Made by a program: the position numbers and the translations under genes. Of a stretch of DNA of 64,000 nt, positions 1 to 9,512 are shown piece by piece; positions within the stretch are counted from its first letter, which is position 1; each line of letters begins with the position of its first letter. The stretch comes from Pontivivens insulae. Its GTDB lineage: Bacteria > Pseudomonadota > Alphaproteobacteria > Rhodobacterales > Rhodobacteraceae. Under the pieces are notes generated by a model. The model saw only the letters and a program-made list of their open reading frames with translations. It did not search any database and was not told the DNA's origin. The stretch is taken from the NCBI RefSeq assembly GCF_900302495.1, contig NZ_OMKW01000002.1, positions 310,001 through 374,000 of the forward strand, written 5' to 3'.

Positions 1-1099
1 TGGCCTTCATCGCAAGGATGGATTGCTCGATCTCGCAAACGGATGCGCTTTGCGATTCCCCGCTTTGCGCGACGGCGGTGATCTGTTCGGCAACTTTCGC
101 GATCTGAACGGTCACGTCGGATAGCAGCGTTCCAGCTTCCTTTACCATGTCCACCCCGCGCGTCGTGTTATCGTGGCTTGCCGCGATCAGAGCACCGATG
201 TCGCGGGCGGCGTCGCCGGATTTCCTGGCGAGGGAGCGCACCTCTGCTGCCACAACAGCGAACCCGCGGCCAGCTTCCCCGGCGCGCGCCGCCTCGACGG
301 CCGCATTCAAAGCGAGCAGGTTGGTTTGAAAAGCGATCGAGTCGATCACCTTCAGGATGTCGGTCATCTGGGCCGTGCTGCGCGCAATTTCCGCAACGGC
401 GTCGATCGCTTCCTTCGTTACGTTCTGGCCGTCACGGGCACGTTTGGCCATTGCGTCCGAACTTTTTGCAGTCGCCTCAAGCCGTTTCCGATTGTCTTCG
501 ACGGATTCAGAAAATGCCTTGGTCGCGGTTGAGATCTGTTCGACGGCCGCCGCCTGATTGAGGGCGCTGCCACTCACCGCCTCCACCTGTTCGCGCAGCG
601 AATCGACATAGAGTCTCAGATCATCGGGCAGGGGGGATGGCTGAAGTGTCGGCTGCATGGTGTCTATATGCGAAAGGATCTGGTCTATTGGCGGGCGCTC
701 ATCCGGCGCGATGCCCAGTTCTTTCAGCAGCGCTCTTTGAGCCAGCTCCGGGGCCGATTGCAGACGGTCCAGCTCCGCGGCCACGGGGCGTAAGATATCT
801 GGCGGTGTGCCACGCATACCGCCCGTGATCCAATGCTCTATCATCTTGAATTCAGAAGAAAGTTCCGCGATCTGGCGGCGAACTTCACCAATTTCATCCT
901 CGGCCCTCTGCACGGTTTGATCCAGGTGGTGCGATTGTTCTTGAACCGGGCGCAGCGGCCAAATCAGTGCGAGGCACAAACCTGCGACAGGTGCCACCTG
1001 CCACGGCCCGATCAGAAGGGAGATGATGCAAATGACCGCCACGCAACTTAGCGCGGCAATCCATATCAGGGATTTCGGGTGGTCGGGCACGGGTGGCAT
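1..1099 (-). CDS. Methyl-accepting chemotaxis protein, 3' end outside window
   Basis: Signal transducer that would control the CheA kinase. It reads leftwards from ATG at 1099 and runs off base 1, so 366 residues are visible and the C-terminus is missing. Residues about 11-30 and 34-49 are two hydrophobic segments separated by only three or four residues, so there is practically no periplasmic sensing loop, and I see no HAMP domain. A linker of about 130 residues follows, then the coiled signalling domain with the conserved hairpin tip at about 255-283 ([16 protein letters not shown]). This suggests a membrane-anchored receptor sensing an internal or membrane-borne cue. The family call is safe; the ligand is unknown. 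Confidence 0.9.
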   Translation of the reverse strand, partial: MPPVPDHPKSLIWIAALSCVAVICIISLLIGPWQVAPVAGLCLALIWPLRPVQEQSHHLDQTVQRAEDEIGEVRRQIAELSSEFKMIEHWITGGMRGTPPDILRPVAAELDRLQSAPELAQRALLKELGIAPDERPPIDQILSHIDTMQPTLQPSPLPDDLRLYVDSLREQVEAVSGSALNQAAAVEQISTATKAFSESVEDNRKRLEATAKSSDAMAKRARDGQNVTKEAIDAVAEIARSTAQMTDILKVIDSIAFQTNLLALNAAVEAARAGEAGRGFAVVAAEVRSLARKSGDAARDIGALIAASHDNTTRGVDMVKEAGTLLSDVTVQIAKVAEQITAVAQSGESQSASVCEIEQSILAMKA

Positions 1100-1252
1100 C
1101 CTCAGTCTGTCTGTCGCAGGCCTACCGGAAAAGCTGTTAACAACGCGTTTGCACGCCGTGCACACGGCGCCTCACAATGCAGTCAGGCCATCTTTTGCCC
1201 TCGGCCAATCCCGTTAGATTGGAGACAAGCAAATCACATACGGAGAACCCAA

Positions 1253-1849
1253 ATGCGCCTGAAGACCCTTGCCCTTGCGGCCCTCACCCTCGGATCGGCC
1301 CATGCCGCGCAGGCCGAGGACTTGCAGCGTGCGGTTTTTGCAGGCGGCTGTTTTTGGTGCGTGGAATCGGATTTTGATGCCGTTGAGGGCGTCGTGTCGA
1401 CAATTTCCGGCTATGCGGGCGGCACGGTTGAGAACCCGACCTATCGGCAGGTTGTGGCCGGAGGAACCGGGCATCGCGAGGTTGTCGAAGTGACCTACGA
1501 TGCCGACATCATCGGCTTTACTGAGCTGGTCGATAAGTTCTATCGCTCCGTTGATGTCACCGACCCTGATGGCCAATTCTGTGACCGGGGGTTCAGCTAC
1601 TCCACCGCAGTCTATGCGCAGACCAGCGAACAGTTGGAGATCGCCGCAGAGGTTCGCGATCGGCTGGAGCCGACCATCGACGGCGACATCGTGACGGAGT
1701 TGGTGGACGGCGGAACCTTCTATCCCGCCGAGGAATACCACCAGAATTACTACCAGAAAAACCCGCTGCGCTATCGCTTCTACCGGTCCCGTTGCGGGCG
1801 GGACAATCAGGTGGAGCGCATCTGGGGTGATCGTGCGCTGACGCACTGA
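1253..1849 (+). CDS. msrA: Peptide-methionine (S)-S-oxide reductase, exported
   Basis: Reduces the S form of methionine sulfoxide in oxidised proteins or free methionine. The 198-residue product has a Sec-type signal peptide (about 1-21, ending AQA), so it should work in the periplasm. The catalytic cysteine is C33 in the GCFWC motif, and the AEEYHQNYYQKNP segment near the C-terminus is typical of MsrA. A late cysteine in RSRCGRD may serve as resolving residue. The ATG at 1253 was chosen over an upstream in-frame start at 1079 because it begins the signal peptide directly. Divergent from the chemotaxis gene; its stop lies six bases from the stop of the convergent deaminase gene. Confidence 0.93.
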   Translation: MRLKTLALAALTLGSAHAAQAEDLQRAVFAGGCFWCVESDFDAVEGVVSTISGYAGGTVENPTYRQVVAGGTGHREVVEVTYDADIIGFTELVDKFYRSVDVTDPDGQFCDRGFSYSTAVYAQTSEQLEIAAEVRDRLEPTIDGDIVTELVDGGTFYPAEEYHQNYYQKNPLRYRFYRSRCGRDNQVERIWGDRALTH

Positions 1850-1855
1850 TCCGCA

Positions 1856-2443
1856 TCAGGCCAACGGTATGTCGTTGCCTGATTTGCTCGCCTGATATGT
1901 CGCCGAAACACTGCCATAGGCCGCCGCGATGGCGGCCTTTCGCATTTCGAGGGCGGACCGCACGTCCTTCGTCGCTTTATTGATCAGGTCATCAACACTG
2001 GCAGAACTCCAGAATGCGTTCTTTCGTCGATAGCCGCCGGGTTCGAGGCCGAAAACTTCCTTCAGGATGCGTAGGTCATGGGGGATGGCGAAGGCGTCAC
2101 GGCTGTCTTCATGGCTGAAGAAATAATAGAAATTGTCGAAGCCAGCCCATGTGATTGCGCTCATGCACATGGTGCAGGGTTCATGCGTGCTGAAGAAGAT
2201 CAGTTCGGAAGTTGGCGGTCGCTCCACCAGTTCGTGGAAGCGTTTGAGGCAATGGACCTCACCATGCCAAAGCGGGTTCTCCGTCTCGTTATTCGTTTCG
2301 GCGAGTACGAGGCTGAGATCGGATTTTCGCAGGATTGCAGCGCCAAAGACTTTATTGCCTGCGGCGACACCCTTTTGGGTCAGCGGCAGGATGTCATGCT
2401 CGATTACGTCGAGCAGGCGGGCGGCGAGTGCATCATCGTTCAT
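1856..2443 (-). CDS. Nucleoside/CMP deaminase family protein
   Basis: Zinc-dependent deaminase of the cytidine/deoxycytidylate superfamily, 195 residues. The zinc and proton-transfer motif HGE is at residues 60-62 and the PCTMC motif supplies C90 and C93. The wide spacing and the long C-terminal tail (about 115-195) resemble guanine deaminase or tRNA-adenosine-deaminase-like stand-alone proteins more than cytidine deaminase. The substrate cannot be told from sequence. Convergent with msrA, with no hairpin between the two stop codons. Confidence 0.8.
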   Translation of the reverse strand: MNDDALAARLLDVIEHDILPLTQKGVAAGNKVFGAAILRKSDLSLVLAETNNETENPLWHGEVHCLKRFHELVERPPTSELIFFSTHEPCTMCMSAITWAGFDNFYYFFSHEDSRDAFAIPHDLRILKEVFGLEPGGYRRKNAFWSSASVDDLINKATKDVRSALEMRKAAIAAAYGSVSATYQASKSGNDIPLA

Positions 2444-2480
2444 CTGTAAAGCCTAGCTCCGCTGAGATGCGCAGGCCAGA

Positions 2481-3683
2481 CTAGATCAGTCCTAGTCCCC
2501 ATAGTCCGATTCCGGTCCCCATCCCTGTCACAATCAGCGGAAGGACACCGGGCGCGCGCCACCAGCTCCAGATCGCGAACAGGCCAAGCAGCCCCACCTT
2601 GAGCCACGCGATCTCTCCACCGGGCAACAGGGCAGCAACACCCAGATAGAGCGCGAGATTCAAGACCACGCCCACGACCGCCGCGCTGACGCCGGCCAAG
2701 GCTTGCCTGATCCAGCGCTGGCGTTGCATCGCCTCCACATGGGGTGCGGCGGCGAGGATCAGCATGAAACTGGGCGCGAAGGTGTAAAAACAGGCCAGCA
2801 GCGCCGTCGCGACCGATGCGCCGCCGCCCGCACCTGCAAAATACCCTGCATATACATTGACGAGGATCAGCGGACCGGGCGTCGCCTCAGCTATGGCCAG
2901 ACCGTTCAGCATCTGCTCCGGGCTCAGCCATCCATAGGTCTCCACAGCCCGGTCGGCGACATAGGGGAGCAGGGCATAGGCCCCGCCAAAGCTGACGAAC
3001 GCAGCCGAAAGGAACAATTCCGCAACCTCGTCAAATGGCTCGGGGCCGAAGAGCCATCGCACTACCAAAAAGACGGCTAAGACCAGCACCGTGAACCCAG
3101 CAATGATCTTCAGTGTCCCACCCCAGCGCATCGGCTGAGGTGGCAAATCTGGTGCAGGCACGCTGGGCAGCATGAAGCCCGCCAGCGCAGCACCTGCTAC
3201 CACCAACGGGAAAGGAAGTCCCAAAACGGTGAGCGCGATGAATGCAAGCAGGGCGATCAGCAACGGGCGCACACCATTGAGCGCCCTTTGACCCAGCGCG
3301 ATGACAGCGCGGCCCACAATCACCAGAACGGCAGGCTGGATCCCATAGAATATCGCGGCGACAATCCCCTCATCCCCGCGCGTGGCTGCCAATGCCGCAA
3401 GGGCGATCATCAGTGCTGTGCCGGGCAGGATAAAGGCCAGTCCGGCTGCAAGCCCCCCGGCCAGCCCATGCAAACGCCAGCCAAGCCAGGTTGCCAATTG
3501 TTGCGCCTCCGGTCCCGGCAGCAGCATCGCGACGTTCAAGCCACGCTGGAACGTCGCATCCTCCATAAGCTGTCTTTGCGCGACGATTTCCTGCTGCATC
3601 AGCGCGATCTGTCCGGCGGGGCCACCAAAGGACAGCAATCCGATCTTCAGATAGACCGGCAAGAGGGCGCGAAGGGAGGTCAC
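2481..3683 (-). CDS. chrA: Chromate transporter, two-domain ChrA type
   Basis: Inner-membrane transporter of the CHR family, thought to export chromate. The 400 residues hold two homologous halves, each opening with a SFGG motif: SFGGPAGQIALM at about 18-29 and SFGGAYALLPYV near 225-240, joined by a hydrophilic stretch (PAPDLPPQPMRWGG). The LLPGPEAQQLATWLGW segment is characteristic. The start is GTG at 3683. It stands alone, and the VOC gene starts divergently 112 bases away. No metal-responsive regulator is adjacent, so the true substrate could differ. Confidence 0.88.
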   Translation of the reverse strand: MTSLRALLPVYLKIGLLSFGGPAGQIALMQQEIVAQRQLMEDATFQRGLNVAMLLPGPEAQQLATWLGWRLHGLAGGLAAGLAFILPGTALMIALAALAATRGDEGIVAAIFYGIQPAVLVIVGRAVIALGQRALNGVRPLLIALLAFIALTVLGLPFPLVVAGAALAGFMLPSVPAPDLPPQPMRWGGTLKIIAGFTVLVLAVFLVVRWLFGPEPFDEVAELFLSAAFVSFGGAYALLPYVADRAVETYGWLSPEQMLNGLAIAEATPGPLILVNVYAGYFAGAGGGASVATALLACFYTFAPSFMLILAAAPHVEAMQRQRWIRQALAGVSAAVVGVVLNLALYLGVAALLPGGEIAWLKVGLLGLFAIWSWWRAPGVLPLIVTGMGTGIGLWGLGLI

Positions 3684-3795
3684 GCCCCAACCGCAGCTGC
3701 TGGAACTTGCGTCGCAATCATGTCAGCCTCCCGGATGCGCATCTTTCCGTACGGGCATAGCGCATGCCGTGCGACAGAACCATGACGGAGCATTC

Positions 3796-4416
3796 ATGCA
3801 GATCGATCACCTCGTATTCGCGGCCCGGGATTTGGACGAAGGCGTGGCCTGGATGACAGAACGGCTTGGCGTGGACCCTGCGGCCCGGGGAGAACACGCG
3901 CTGATGGGCACGCATAACGCGCTCTGGTCGCTTGGCACGTGCTACATGGAGGTGATCGCGATCAAGCCGGGTGCCCGCTCGACCCATCCACGATGGTTCG
4001 GATTGGACACACCAGAGGTACAAGCGCGCCTTTTGCGTGGCGTCCAGTTCGTAACCTGGCAGGTGCGGGTGGCGGATGTTCGTGCCGCTGTTGCAGCTGC
4101 GGATCATGATCTGGGACGGCCACTGCGCGTGACCCGTGACGACCTGCATTGGCAGCTGACCGTGCGGGCGGACGGCACCATGCCGGGCGATGGGATGATC
4201 CCCGTCCATATTGAATGGGGAAAGGGTGTGACAACGCCGGAAAAGGCGCTGCGTGACGATGGTCTCAGACTGCGCGAACTGTGCGTTGGAACAGCCCGGA
4301 TCGGGTCTGCTCTTCAGGATTTGGGCGTCGCAGATTTGGTCACGACCGATCCTGCTCGCGATGATCTGCGTGCGTGCATATCAACGGCGAATGGAGAGGT
4401 CTGGCTGGCCTGTTAG
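3796..4416 (+). CDS. VOC (glyoxalase-like) family protein
   Basis: 206-residue protein beginning MQIDHLVFAARDLDEGVAWM, the usual opening of the glyoxalase-like domain of the vicinal-oxygen-chelate fold. ATG at 3796 is preferred over an upstream in-frame ATG at 3769 because it starts the domain and has GACGGAG just upstream. The family includes metal-dependent lyases, isomerases and dioxygenases, but many members of this subgroup have no known reaction. H4 is a likely metal ligand. Its TAG stop shares bases with the TAA stop of the convergent yggT gene (TTAG at 4413-4416). Confidence 0.75.
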   Translation: MQIDHLVFAARDLDEGVAWMTERLGVDPAARGEHALMGTHNALWSLGTCYMEVIAIKPGARSTHPRWFGLDTPEVQARLLRGVQFVTWQVRVADVRAAVAAADHDLGRPLRVTRDDLHWQLTVRADGTMPGDGMIPVHIEWGKGVTTPEKALRDDGLRLRELCVGTARIGSALQDLGVADLVTTDPARDDLRACISTANGEVWLAC

Positions 4417-4700
4417 AACTGACCGCGCAGCATATTCGTGAAGATGATTTCAAGCGCATAAAGGCCGAAAATCAGCACCAGAGGCGCGAAGTCGAGCCCG
4501 CCTGCAGAGGGCAGGAAAGACCGGATCCGGCTGTAGATCGGCTCCAACAGCCGGTTCAAACCCGACCAGATCTGGTAGACCAGCGGTTGCTGCAGATTGA
4601 GTACGTTGAAGTTGATCAGCCAGGACATGATGATGTGCGCAAGCACGATCCAGAACGCGATGTCGATCGCCAGCAGAAGTATCATCAGGATCGAAGTCAT
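4413..4700 (-). CDS. YggT family membrane protein
   Basis: 95-residue integral membrane protein with two hydrophobic regions (about 1-25 and 60-90) and the family pattern LNRLLEPIYSRIRSFLP between them. YggT proteins are linked to membrane protein function, osmotic tolerance and, in some bacteria, cell-division or secretion loci, but no reaction is known. It is monocistronic, and its stop overlaps that of the VOC gene by four bases. Confidence 0.85.
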   Translation of the reverse strand: MTSILMILLLAIDIAFWIVLAHIIMSWLINFNVLNLQQPLVYQIWSGLNRLLEPIYSRIRSFLPSAGGLDFAPLVLIFGLYALEIIFTNMLRGQF

Positions 4701-4858
4701 ATCAGGCCCTTTGGTGCGGATCAGTCTTGCGCCCCAGAGGTAGTCTTCCGGCCCGACCCGTGCAAGGCCCGCAAGGTGCGGTGACCTGACCTGCGGTCAT
4801 CATCGTAACACTGGCAGCGCGATGTTACGCGCAATGGGACAGAAATCAGGAGAGGCGC

Positions 4859-5407
4859 ATGTATCCGTTTGGTCGGTTGATCTGGCAGATGTTTCTGGCG
4901 CGCAACCAGTCGAAGCTCGGCATGGGGGAGGCGCATATCTCGCACCACTATTGCATGCCTTGGGACATCGACATGTTCGGAGAAATGAACAACGGGCGGG
5001 TTTTGACCTTCACCGATTTGGGACGTTTTCCGCTCGCCCTGCGAGGCGGGTTGATCGGCGTGATCTGGCGCAAGAAATGGGCGCTCACCATGGCCGGTGC
5101 GACTGTACGATGGCAACGGCGCATTCTGCCCTTCCAACGCTACACCATGCGCTCCCGCGCTGTGGGCCATGACGGACGGTTCATCTACCTTCACCACACG
5201 ATCTGGCGAAAAGGTGTATGTCATGCCAGCGTGCTCTATCGCTCATGCGCCCGAGACGGGGCCAAACGCGTGCCGATCGAGGAGTTTTTTGCTGCGCTGG
5301 GTGAGCCGGTCGAACAACCACCGCTTCCCGAATGGGTCGAACATTGGCGGCAGAGCGAAGATGCCCGGATCTGGCCACCCGAACCGCCACATAAGAAACC
5401 AAACTGA
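4859..5407 (+). CDS. Acyl-CoA thioesterase-like protein (hotdog fold)
   Basis: 182 residues resembling the 4HBT-type thioesterases related to the THEM6 group. The segment MPWDIDMFGEMNNGRVL at about 33-49 matches the family region where a small polar residue and NNG or NNA follow the aspartate. The N-terminus (MYPFGRLIWQMFLARN) is amphipathic and may touch the membrane. AGGAGAGGCGC precedes the ATG. It would hydrolyse an acyl-CoA thioester; chain length is unknown. It stands alone between a leftward yggT and a rightward MFS gene. Confidence 0.7.
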   Translation: MYPFGRLIWQMFLARNQSKLGMGEAHISHHYCMPWDIDMFGEMNNGRVLTFTDLGRFPLALRGGLIGVIWRKKWALTMAGATVRWQRRILPFQRYTMRSRAVGHDGRFIYLHHTIWRKGVCHASVLYRSCARDGAKRVPIEEFFAALGEPVEQPPLPEWVEHWRQSEDARIWPPEPPHKKPN

Positions 5408-5513
5408 TCCCCACGCTGCGTCAGAGACCCAGTTGCTGTGGTCATGATGCTTGCCAAGACGGGGGCGGGCGGTGTCCTATTGGACAAAACACCGGACCCC
5501 GACAGGACAGCCC

Positions 5514-6851
5514 ATGACCCAAGTGAATAAACGAGGCGTGCGCGCCTGGATGCTGGCCGATTGGGCCGGGCAGCCCTTTCACACCTTGTGCATCACGTTC
5601 GTATTCGCACCCTATTTTGTGGAGTTTGGCCTGGGCGGTGGCGCTCAGGCGCAGGCGACATGGGGCTATATGACCGGCGCAGCCGCCCTGGTTATTGCCT
5701 TGCTTGCGCCGGTCCTGGGCGCAATGGCCGATGTATCAGGTCCGCGAAAGCCATGGATCGCCGGGCTGTCCGCGTTGCACATCATCGCTGTCGCGGCCCT
5801 CTGGCTGGGCGTGCCGGCGATGGAGGATCCGTGGATCATCCTTCTCGCATTCGCCCTTGCCCTGATCGGGACGGAGCTGGCCTTCATCTTCCTGAACGCG
5901 ATGCTGCCTGATCTGGGGTCCGAGGACGAGATCGGGCGCATTTCCGGCTCTGCGTGGGCAATGGGCTATTTGGGGGGATTGGTCTCTTTGATCATTGTTC
6001 TGGGCCTGATGGTCGGAGATCCCGAAACGGAAAAGACCATGTTGGGCACCGACCCCATCCTTGGTCTGGATCCAACGCTAGGGGAGGGCAGCCGGGCTGC
6101 GGGCCCATTCTCTGCCATCTGGTATGCGGTTTTCATCATCCCGCTGTTTCTGTTCACCCCTGACACGAAGCGAAAGCCGGTCGCTGTCTCGGCGCGTCTG
6201 GGTCTTCAGCAGCTCTGGGCCATGATCCGTGATCTGCCAAATCGCCCATCCCTGATGAATTTCCTGCTGTCCTCGATGTTCTATCGTGATGCCCTGGCTG
6301 CTCTTTATTCCTTCGCCGGGATCTACGCGGCGGGTGTTTTGGGCATTGGGATCATAGAGCTGGGCATATTCGGCATTTTGGCCAACATCACCGGCGCGGT
6401 CGGCGCATGGATCGGGGGCAAGGTGGACAGCCGGAAAGGGCCAAAACCGGTCGTTGTGTTCAACGTGATCGTGCTGGCTGCAGCCTCCCTCACGCTGACA
6501 CTGACCACGGCGACCAGTTTTGTGGGCATCTCGTTCGCGGAGGGCAGCAATGCCGCAACACTCATTTTCTTCGCCCTTGGCGGCGTGATCGGTGCGGCGG
6601 GCGGTTCGCTTCAGGCCGCGTCGCGCTCCTTGATGGTACGTCAGGCAACCGATCCCGAGGTCATGACGCAGAGCTTTGGTCTCTATGGCCTTGCAGGAAA
6701 GGCGACAGCCTTTCTTGGCCTGTTCCTGATCGGGATCGTGACCGACATCACCCAAAGCCAGCAACTTGGCGTCACACCGGTGATCGGGCTTTTCTTGCTG
6801 GGCCTGGTTCTGCTTTACTGGGTGAAACCCAAAGGAGACATTCGTGCTTAA
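5514..6851 (+). CDS. MFS transporter, UMF1/Atg22-like
   Basis: 445-residue multi-spanning protein starting MTQVNKRGVRAWMLADWAGQPF. The ADWAGQPF opening and the loop RKPWIAGL after the second span are typical of the UMF1 group of the major facilitator superfamily, related to Atg22 amino-acid effluxers. About 11-12 hydrophobic spans are visible. ATG at 5514 was chosen over an upstream start at 5451 because it has GACAGGACAG upstream and begins the conserved N-terminus. It overlaps the next gene by eight bases and so is probably co-translated with mepA. Substrate unknown; given the neighbour, a cell-wall fragment is a reasonable but unproven idea. Confidence 0.82.
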   Translation: MTQVNKRGVRAWMLADWAGQPFHTLCITFVFAPYFVEFGLGGGAQAQATWGYMTGAAALVIALLAPVLGAMADVSGPRKPWIAGLSALHIIAVAALWLGVPAMEDPWIILLAFALALIGTELAFIFLNAMLPDLGSEDEIGRISGSAWAMGYLGGLVSLIIVLGLMVGDPETEKTMLGTDPILGLDPTLGEGSRAAGPFSAIWYAVFIIPLFLFTPDTKRKPVAVSARLGLQQLWAMIRDLPNRPSLMNFLLSSMFYRDALAALYSFAGIYAAGVLGIGIIELGIFGILANITGAVGAWIGGKVDSRKGPKPVVVFNVIVLAAASLTLTLTTATSFVGISFAEGSNAATLIFFALGGVIGAAGGSLQAASRSLMVRQATDPEVMTQSFGLYGLAGKATAFLGLFLIGIVTDITQSQQLGVTPVIGLFLLGLVLLYWVKPKGDIRA

Positions 6852-7710
6852 GTCCGCCCTGATTGCCCTAAGCGTGAGTAGCATAGTGGCGTTGCCCGCG
6901 CTCGCCCAGACGGAGGCGCGACAGCTCTTCGGCTCGATCCCCGTGCCGTCACAGCAACCTGCCGAGCCAATTGGAAGCTACACACTCGGCTGCATGGCCG
7001 GTGCAGTGGAACTGCCTGAGACCGGTCCAAGCTGGCAGGCCATGCGGCTGAGCCGGGGCCGCAATTTCGGGCAGCCGGAACTGATCTCATTTATCGAGCG
7101 CCTGGGTGCTGCGGCCCAACAGGCCGGTTGGGCAGGGATTTATGTGGGGGATATCAGCCAGCCGCGCGGCGGCCCGATGCTGACCGGGCATCGTTCGCAC
7201 CAGATCGGTCTGGACGCGGACATCTGGATGTTGCCGCCCGACCGCCTGAACCTGACGCGGGCAGAGCGTGAGAATATCTCGTCAATCTCCATCCGGTCCG
7301 AAGACCAGCGCGACATCAACAGCAATTGGACCGAGGCTCATTTCGAGGTGATGCGCGCTGCGGCCTCTGATCCTGCGGTTGCCCGGATCTTTGTCACTGC
7401 CGCCGTGAAGCAGCATATGTGCGAGGTCGCAACCGGTGACCGGTCTTGGCTGCGCACGATCCGACCCTGGTGGGGGCATCACTATCATTTCCACGTCCGG
7501 TTGGCCTGTCCGGCAGGTGCTACGAACTGCCAGGACCAGGCCCCGCCACCGCCCGGTGATGGCTGTGACGAGACGTTGGCATGGTGGACATCCGATGAGG
7601 CCTTGAACCCGCCGCCACCTGATCCAAACGCACCACCGGCGCCCCCACGGCAGGAATACGTGATGGCCGACCTGCCGCAGCAATGCACCGGCGTTCTGTA
7701 CAGCCAGTGA
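6844..7710 (+). CDS. mepA: Penicillin-insensitive murein endopeptidase
   Basis: Periplasmic LAS-type metallopeptidase that cuts the D-Ala-meso-DAP cross-bridge in peptidoglycan. 288 residues with a signal peptide (about 1-21, LPALAQ). Likely zinc ligands are in GHRSHQIGLDADIW (H119 and D126) and in the WWGHHYHFHVRL segment at 209-220. The linker after 225 is proline-rich (PPPPGDG, PPPPDPNAPPAPP), longer than in the E. coli protein. The start is GTG at 6844, inside the end of the MFS gene. The product is a core wall-remodelling enzyme. Confidence 0.93.
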   Translation: MLKSALIALSVSSIVALPALAQTEARQLFGSIPVPSQQPAEPIGSYTLGCMAGAVELPETGPSWQAMRLSRGRNFGQPELISFIERLGAAAQQAGWAGIYVGDISQPRGGPMLTGHRSHQIGLDADIWMLPPDRLNLTRAERENISSISIRSEDQRDINSNWTEAHFEVMRAAASDPAVARIFVTAAVKQHMCEVATGDRSWLRTIRPWWGHHYHFHVRLACPAGATNCQDQAPPPPGDGCDETLAWWTSDEALNPPPPDPNAPPAPPRQEYVMADLPQQCTGVLYSQ

Positions 7711-8597
7711 AACAGCGTCTTTCTGCCTTTTTCGGGGCCATGCTCTGCATGGTCCCGCTCAGCTCTGTCCATGCGCAGCAATCGGGGACAGAAGCGCAGT
7801 TGCTGTCCCAATTTGCATGGTCCGAGCCGGTCGAGGGTTGGGGCGGGTTCTCTGCCATCGCGATTGGCGAGGATGGGCAACAGATCACGTTGATCTCTGA
7901 TCGCGGGACCTACGTGCAGGGCACCGTGCAGCGCGACGCGCAGGGAGAGATTTTTGACGTCGAACTCACCACGCAGGGTGCGTTGCGCGCGTCTACGGGC
8001 GACGTGCCCACCAATTTGCGTTTCATTGATGCGGAGGGGATAGCTGTCCGGCCGGACGGACGTATTGCCGTTTCATTCGAACGCACGCATCGCGTTATGC
8101 TCTTTGACCGGCTGGATGGGGTCCCAAACCATCTGAACCGCGATCCTTTTCGCGCCCTTCAGAACAATTCCGGGCTGGAGGCGCTGGCCGTTGATTTAGA
8201 GGGCCGCCTGCTCGCCATTCCCGAGCGGTCAGGCACGTTGGAGCGGCCCTTTCCGGTCTGGCGGCTTGAAGGCACTGAATGGGTCCACCGCTTCGACGTG
8301 CCGCGACTGCCACCTTATCTTGTCAGCGGAGCAGAGGTTGGGCCGGATGGGCGGCTCTATATTCTGGAGCGTCACTTCACCGGATTCAGCTTTGGTACCC
8401 GTGTCCGAAGCTTTGCGATGGGCAATGGGTTGAGCGATGAACGTCTCGTTATTCCCGCACAATTCGGATTGGCAGACAACGCCGAAGGGATCGACCTGTG
8501 GCGCGACGGGGATGGGCGCCTGCGCCTGATCCTGATCGCAGATGACAACTTCAACTTCTTTCAGCGCAGCCTGATATCGGAGTTTGTGCTCGACTGA
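7707..8597 (+). CDS. Exported phytase/esterase-like beta-propeller protein
   Basis: 296-residue exported protein of the family annotated as having esterase-like activity related to phytase. The fold is probably a beta-propeller: repeated blades with GxxIxLISDRG (residues about 55-65), DAEGIAVRPDGRIAVSFER, GLEALAVDLEGRLLAIPE and NAEGIDLWRDGDGRLRL. I place the start at GTG 7707, giving a four-base GTGA overlap with mepA and a clean signal peptide (VKQRLSAFFGAMLCMVPLSS, cut near HAQ). An ATG at 7683 is the alternative. Coupling to mepA suggests a periplasmic or surface role; the substrate is unknown. Confidence 0.75.
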   Translation: MKQRLSAFFGAMLCMVPLSSVHAQQSGTEAQLLSQFAWSEPVEGWGGFSAIAIGEDGQQITLISDRGTYVQGTVQRDAQGEIFDVELTTQGALRASTGDVPTNLRFIDAEGIAVRPDGRIAVSFERTHRVMLFDRLDGVPNHLNRDPFRALQNNSGLEALAVDLEGRLLAIPERSGTLERPFPVWRLEGTEWVHRFDVPRLPPYLVSGAEVGPDGRLYILERHFTGFSFGTRVRSFAMGNGLSDERLVIPAQFGLADNAEGIDLWRDGDGRLRLILIADDNFNFFQRSLISEFVLD

Positions 8598-8660
8598 TTG
8601 AACCTGATGGCCACCTTCGCGTATAGGGCTGCAAACCCCTTCGCTTGAGGAGCGCCACCA

Positions 8661-9485
8661 ATGACCGCACAACTCGAATCCGCCATCGAAGCCGCATGGG
8701 ATGCGCGCGACACGATCTCCTCTTCCACCACCGGTGAGACGCGCGAGGCTGTGGAGGAAACGCTTCTGGCCCTCGACAGCGGCGCGTTGCGCGTGGCCGA
8801 GCCGACTGAAAGCGGCGCATGGCATGTCAACCAGTGGGCCAAAAAGGCTGTGCTGCTCTCGTTCCGTCTGAACGATATGGAGGTACAGCCGGGCGGGCCG
8901 AACGGGTCAACATGGTGGGATAAAGTGCCCTCTAAATTTGAAGGCTGGGGCGACAATCAGTGGCGCGAGGCCGGTTTCCGTGCCGTTCCCAACTGCGTCG
9001 TGCGCCGTTCAGCCCATATCGGCAAGAACGTTGTCCTGATGCCGTCCTTCGTGAATCTCGGCGCCTATGTCGACGAGGGCACGATGGTCGACACCTGGGC
9101 CACGGTTGGGTCGTGCGCGCAGATCGGAAAGAACGTGCACCTGTCTGGGGGCGTTGGGATCGGTGGCGTTCTGGAGCCCATGCAGGCCGGCCCCACCATC
9201 ATTGAGGACAACTGCTTCATCGGTGCCCGTTCCGAGGTTGTGGAAGGCTGTATCGTGCGCGAAGGGTCTGTGCTGGGCATGGGAGTCTATATCGGCCAGT
9301 CCACCAAGATTGTGGATCGCGAGACCGGTGACGTGATGTATGGTGAGGTCCCGCCCTATTCCGTCGTCGTGTCCGGTTCGATGCCGTCCAAAAATGGTGT
9401 CCACCTCTATTGCGCGGTCATTGTAAAGCGTGTGGACGAAAGGACGCGCTCCAAGACCTCAGTGAACGACCTGCTGCGCGACTGA
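8661..9485 (+). CDS. dapD: Tetrahydrodipicolinate N-succinyltransferase
   Basis: Transfers succinyl from succinyl-CoA to 2,3,4,5-tetrahydrodipicolinate, a step to meso-diaminopimelate for lysine and peptidoglycan. 274 residues, the usual length. The N-terminal third is helical; from about 105 to 230 there are hexapeptide repeats of the left-handed beta-helix ([51 protein letters not shown]). A strong terminator follows, so this gene is transcribed separately from the operon downstream. Its partner dapE lies 5.4 kb further on. Confidence 0.97.
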   Translation: MTAQLESAIEAAWDARDTISSSTTGETREAVEETLLALDSGALRVAEPTESGAWHVNQWAKKAVLLSFRLNDMEVQPGGPNGSTWWDKVPSKFEGWGDNQWREAGFRAVPNCVVRRSAHIGKNVVLMPSFVNLGAYVDEGTMVDTWATVGSCAQIGKNVHLSGGVGIGGVLEPMQAGPTIIEDNCFIGARSEVVEGCIVREGSVLGMGVYIGQSTKIVDRETGDVMYGEVPPYSVVVSGSMPSKNGVHLYCAVIVKRVDERTRSKTSVNDLLRD

Positions 9486-9512
9486 CCCGCGTTCTCTCAC
9501 ATCGCTGACAAG

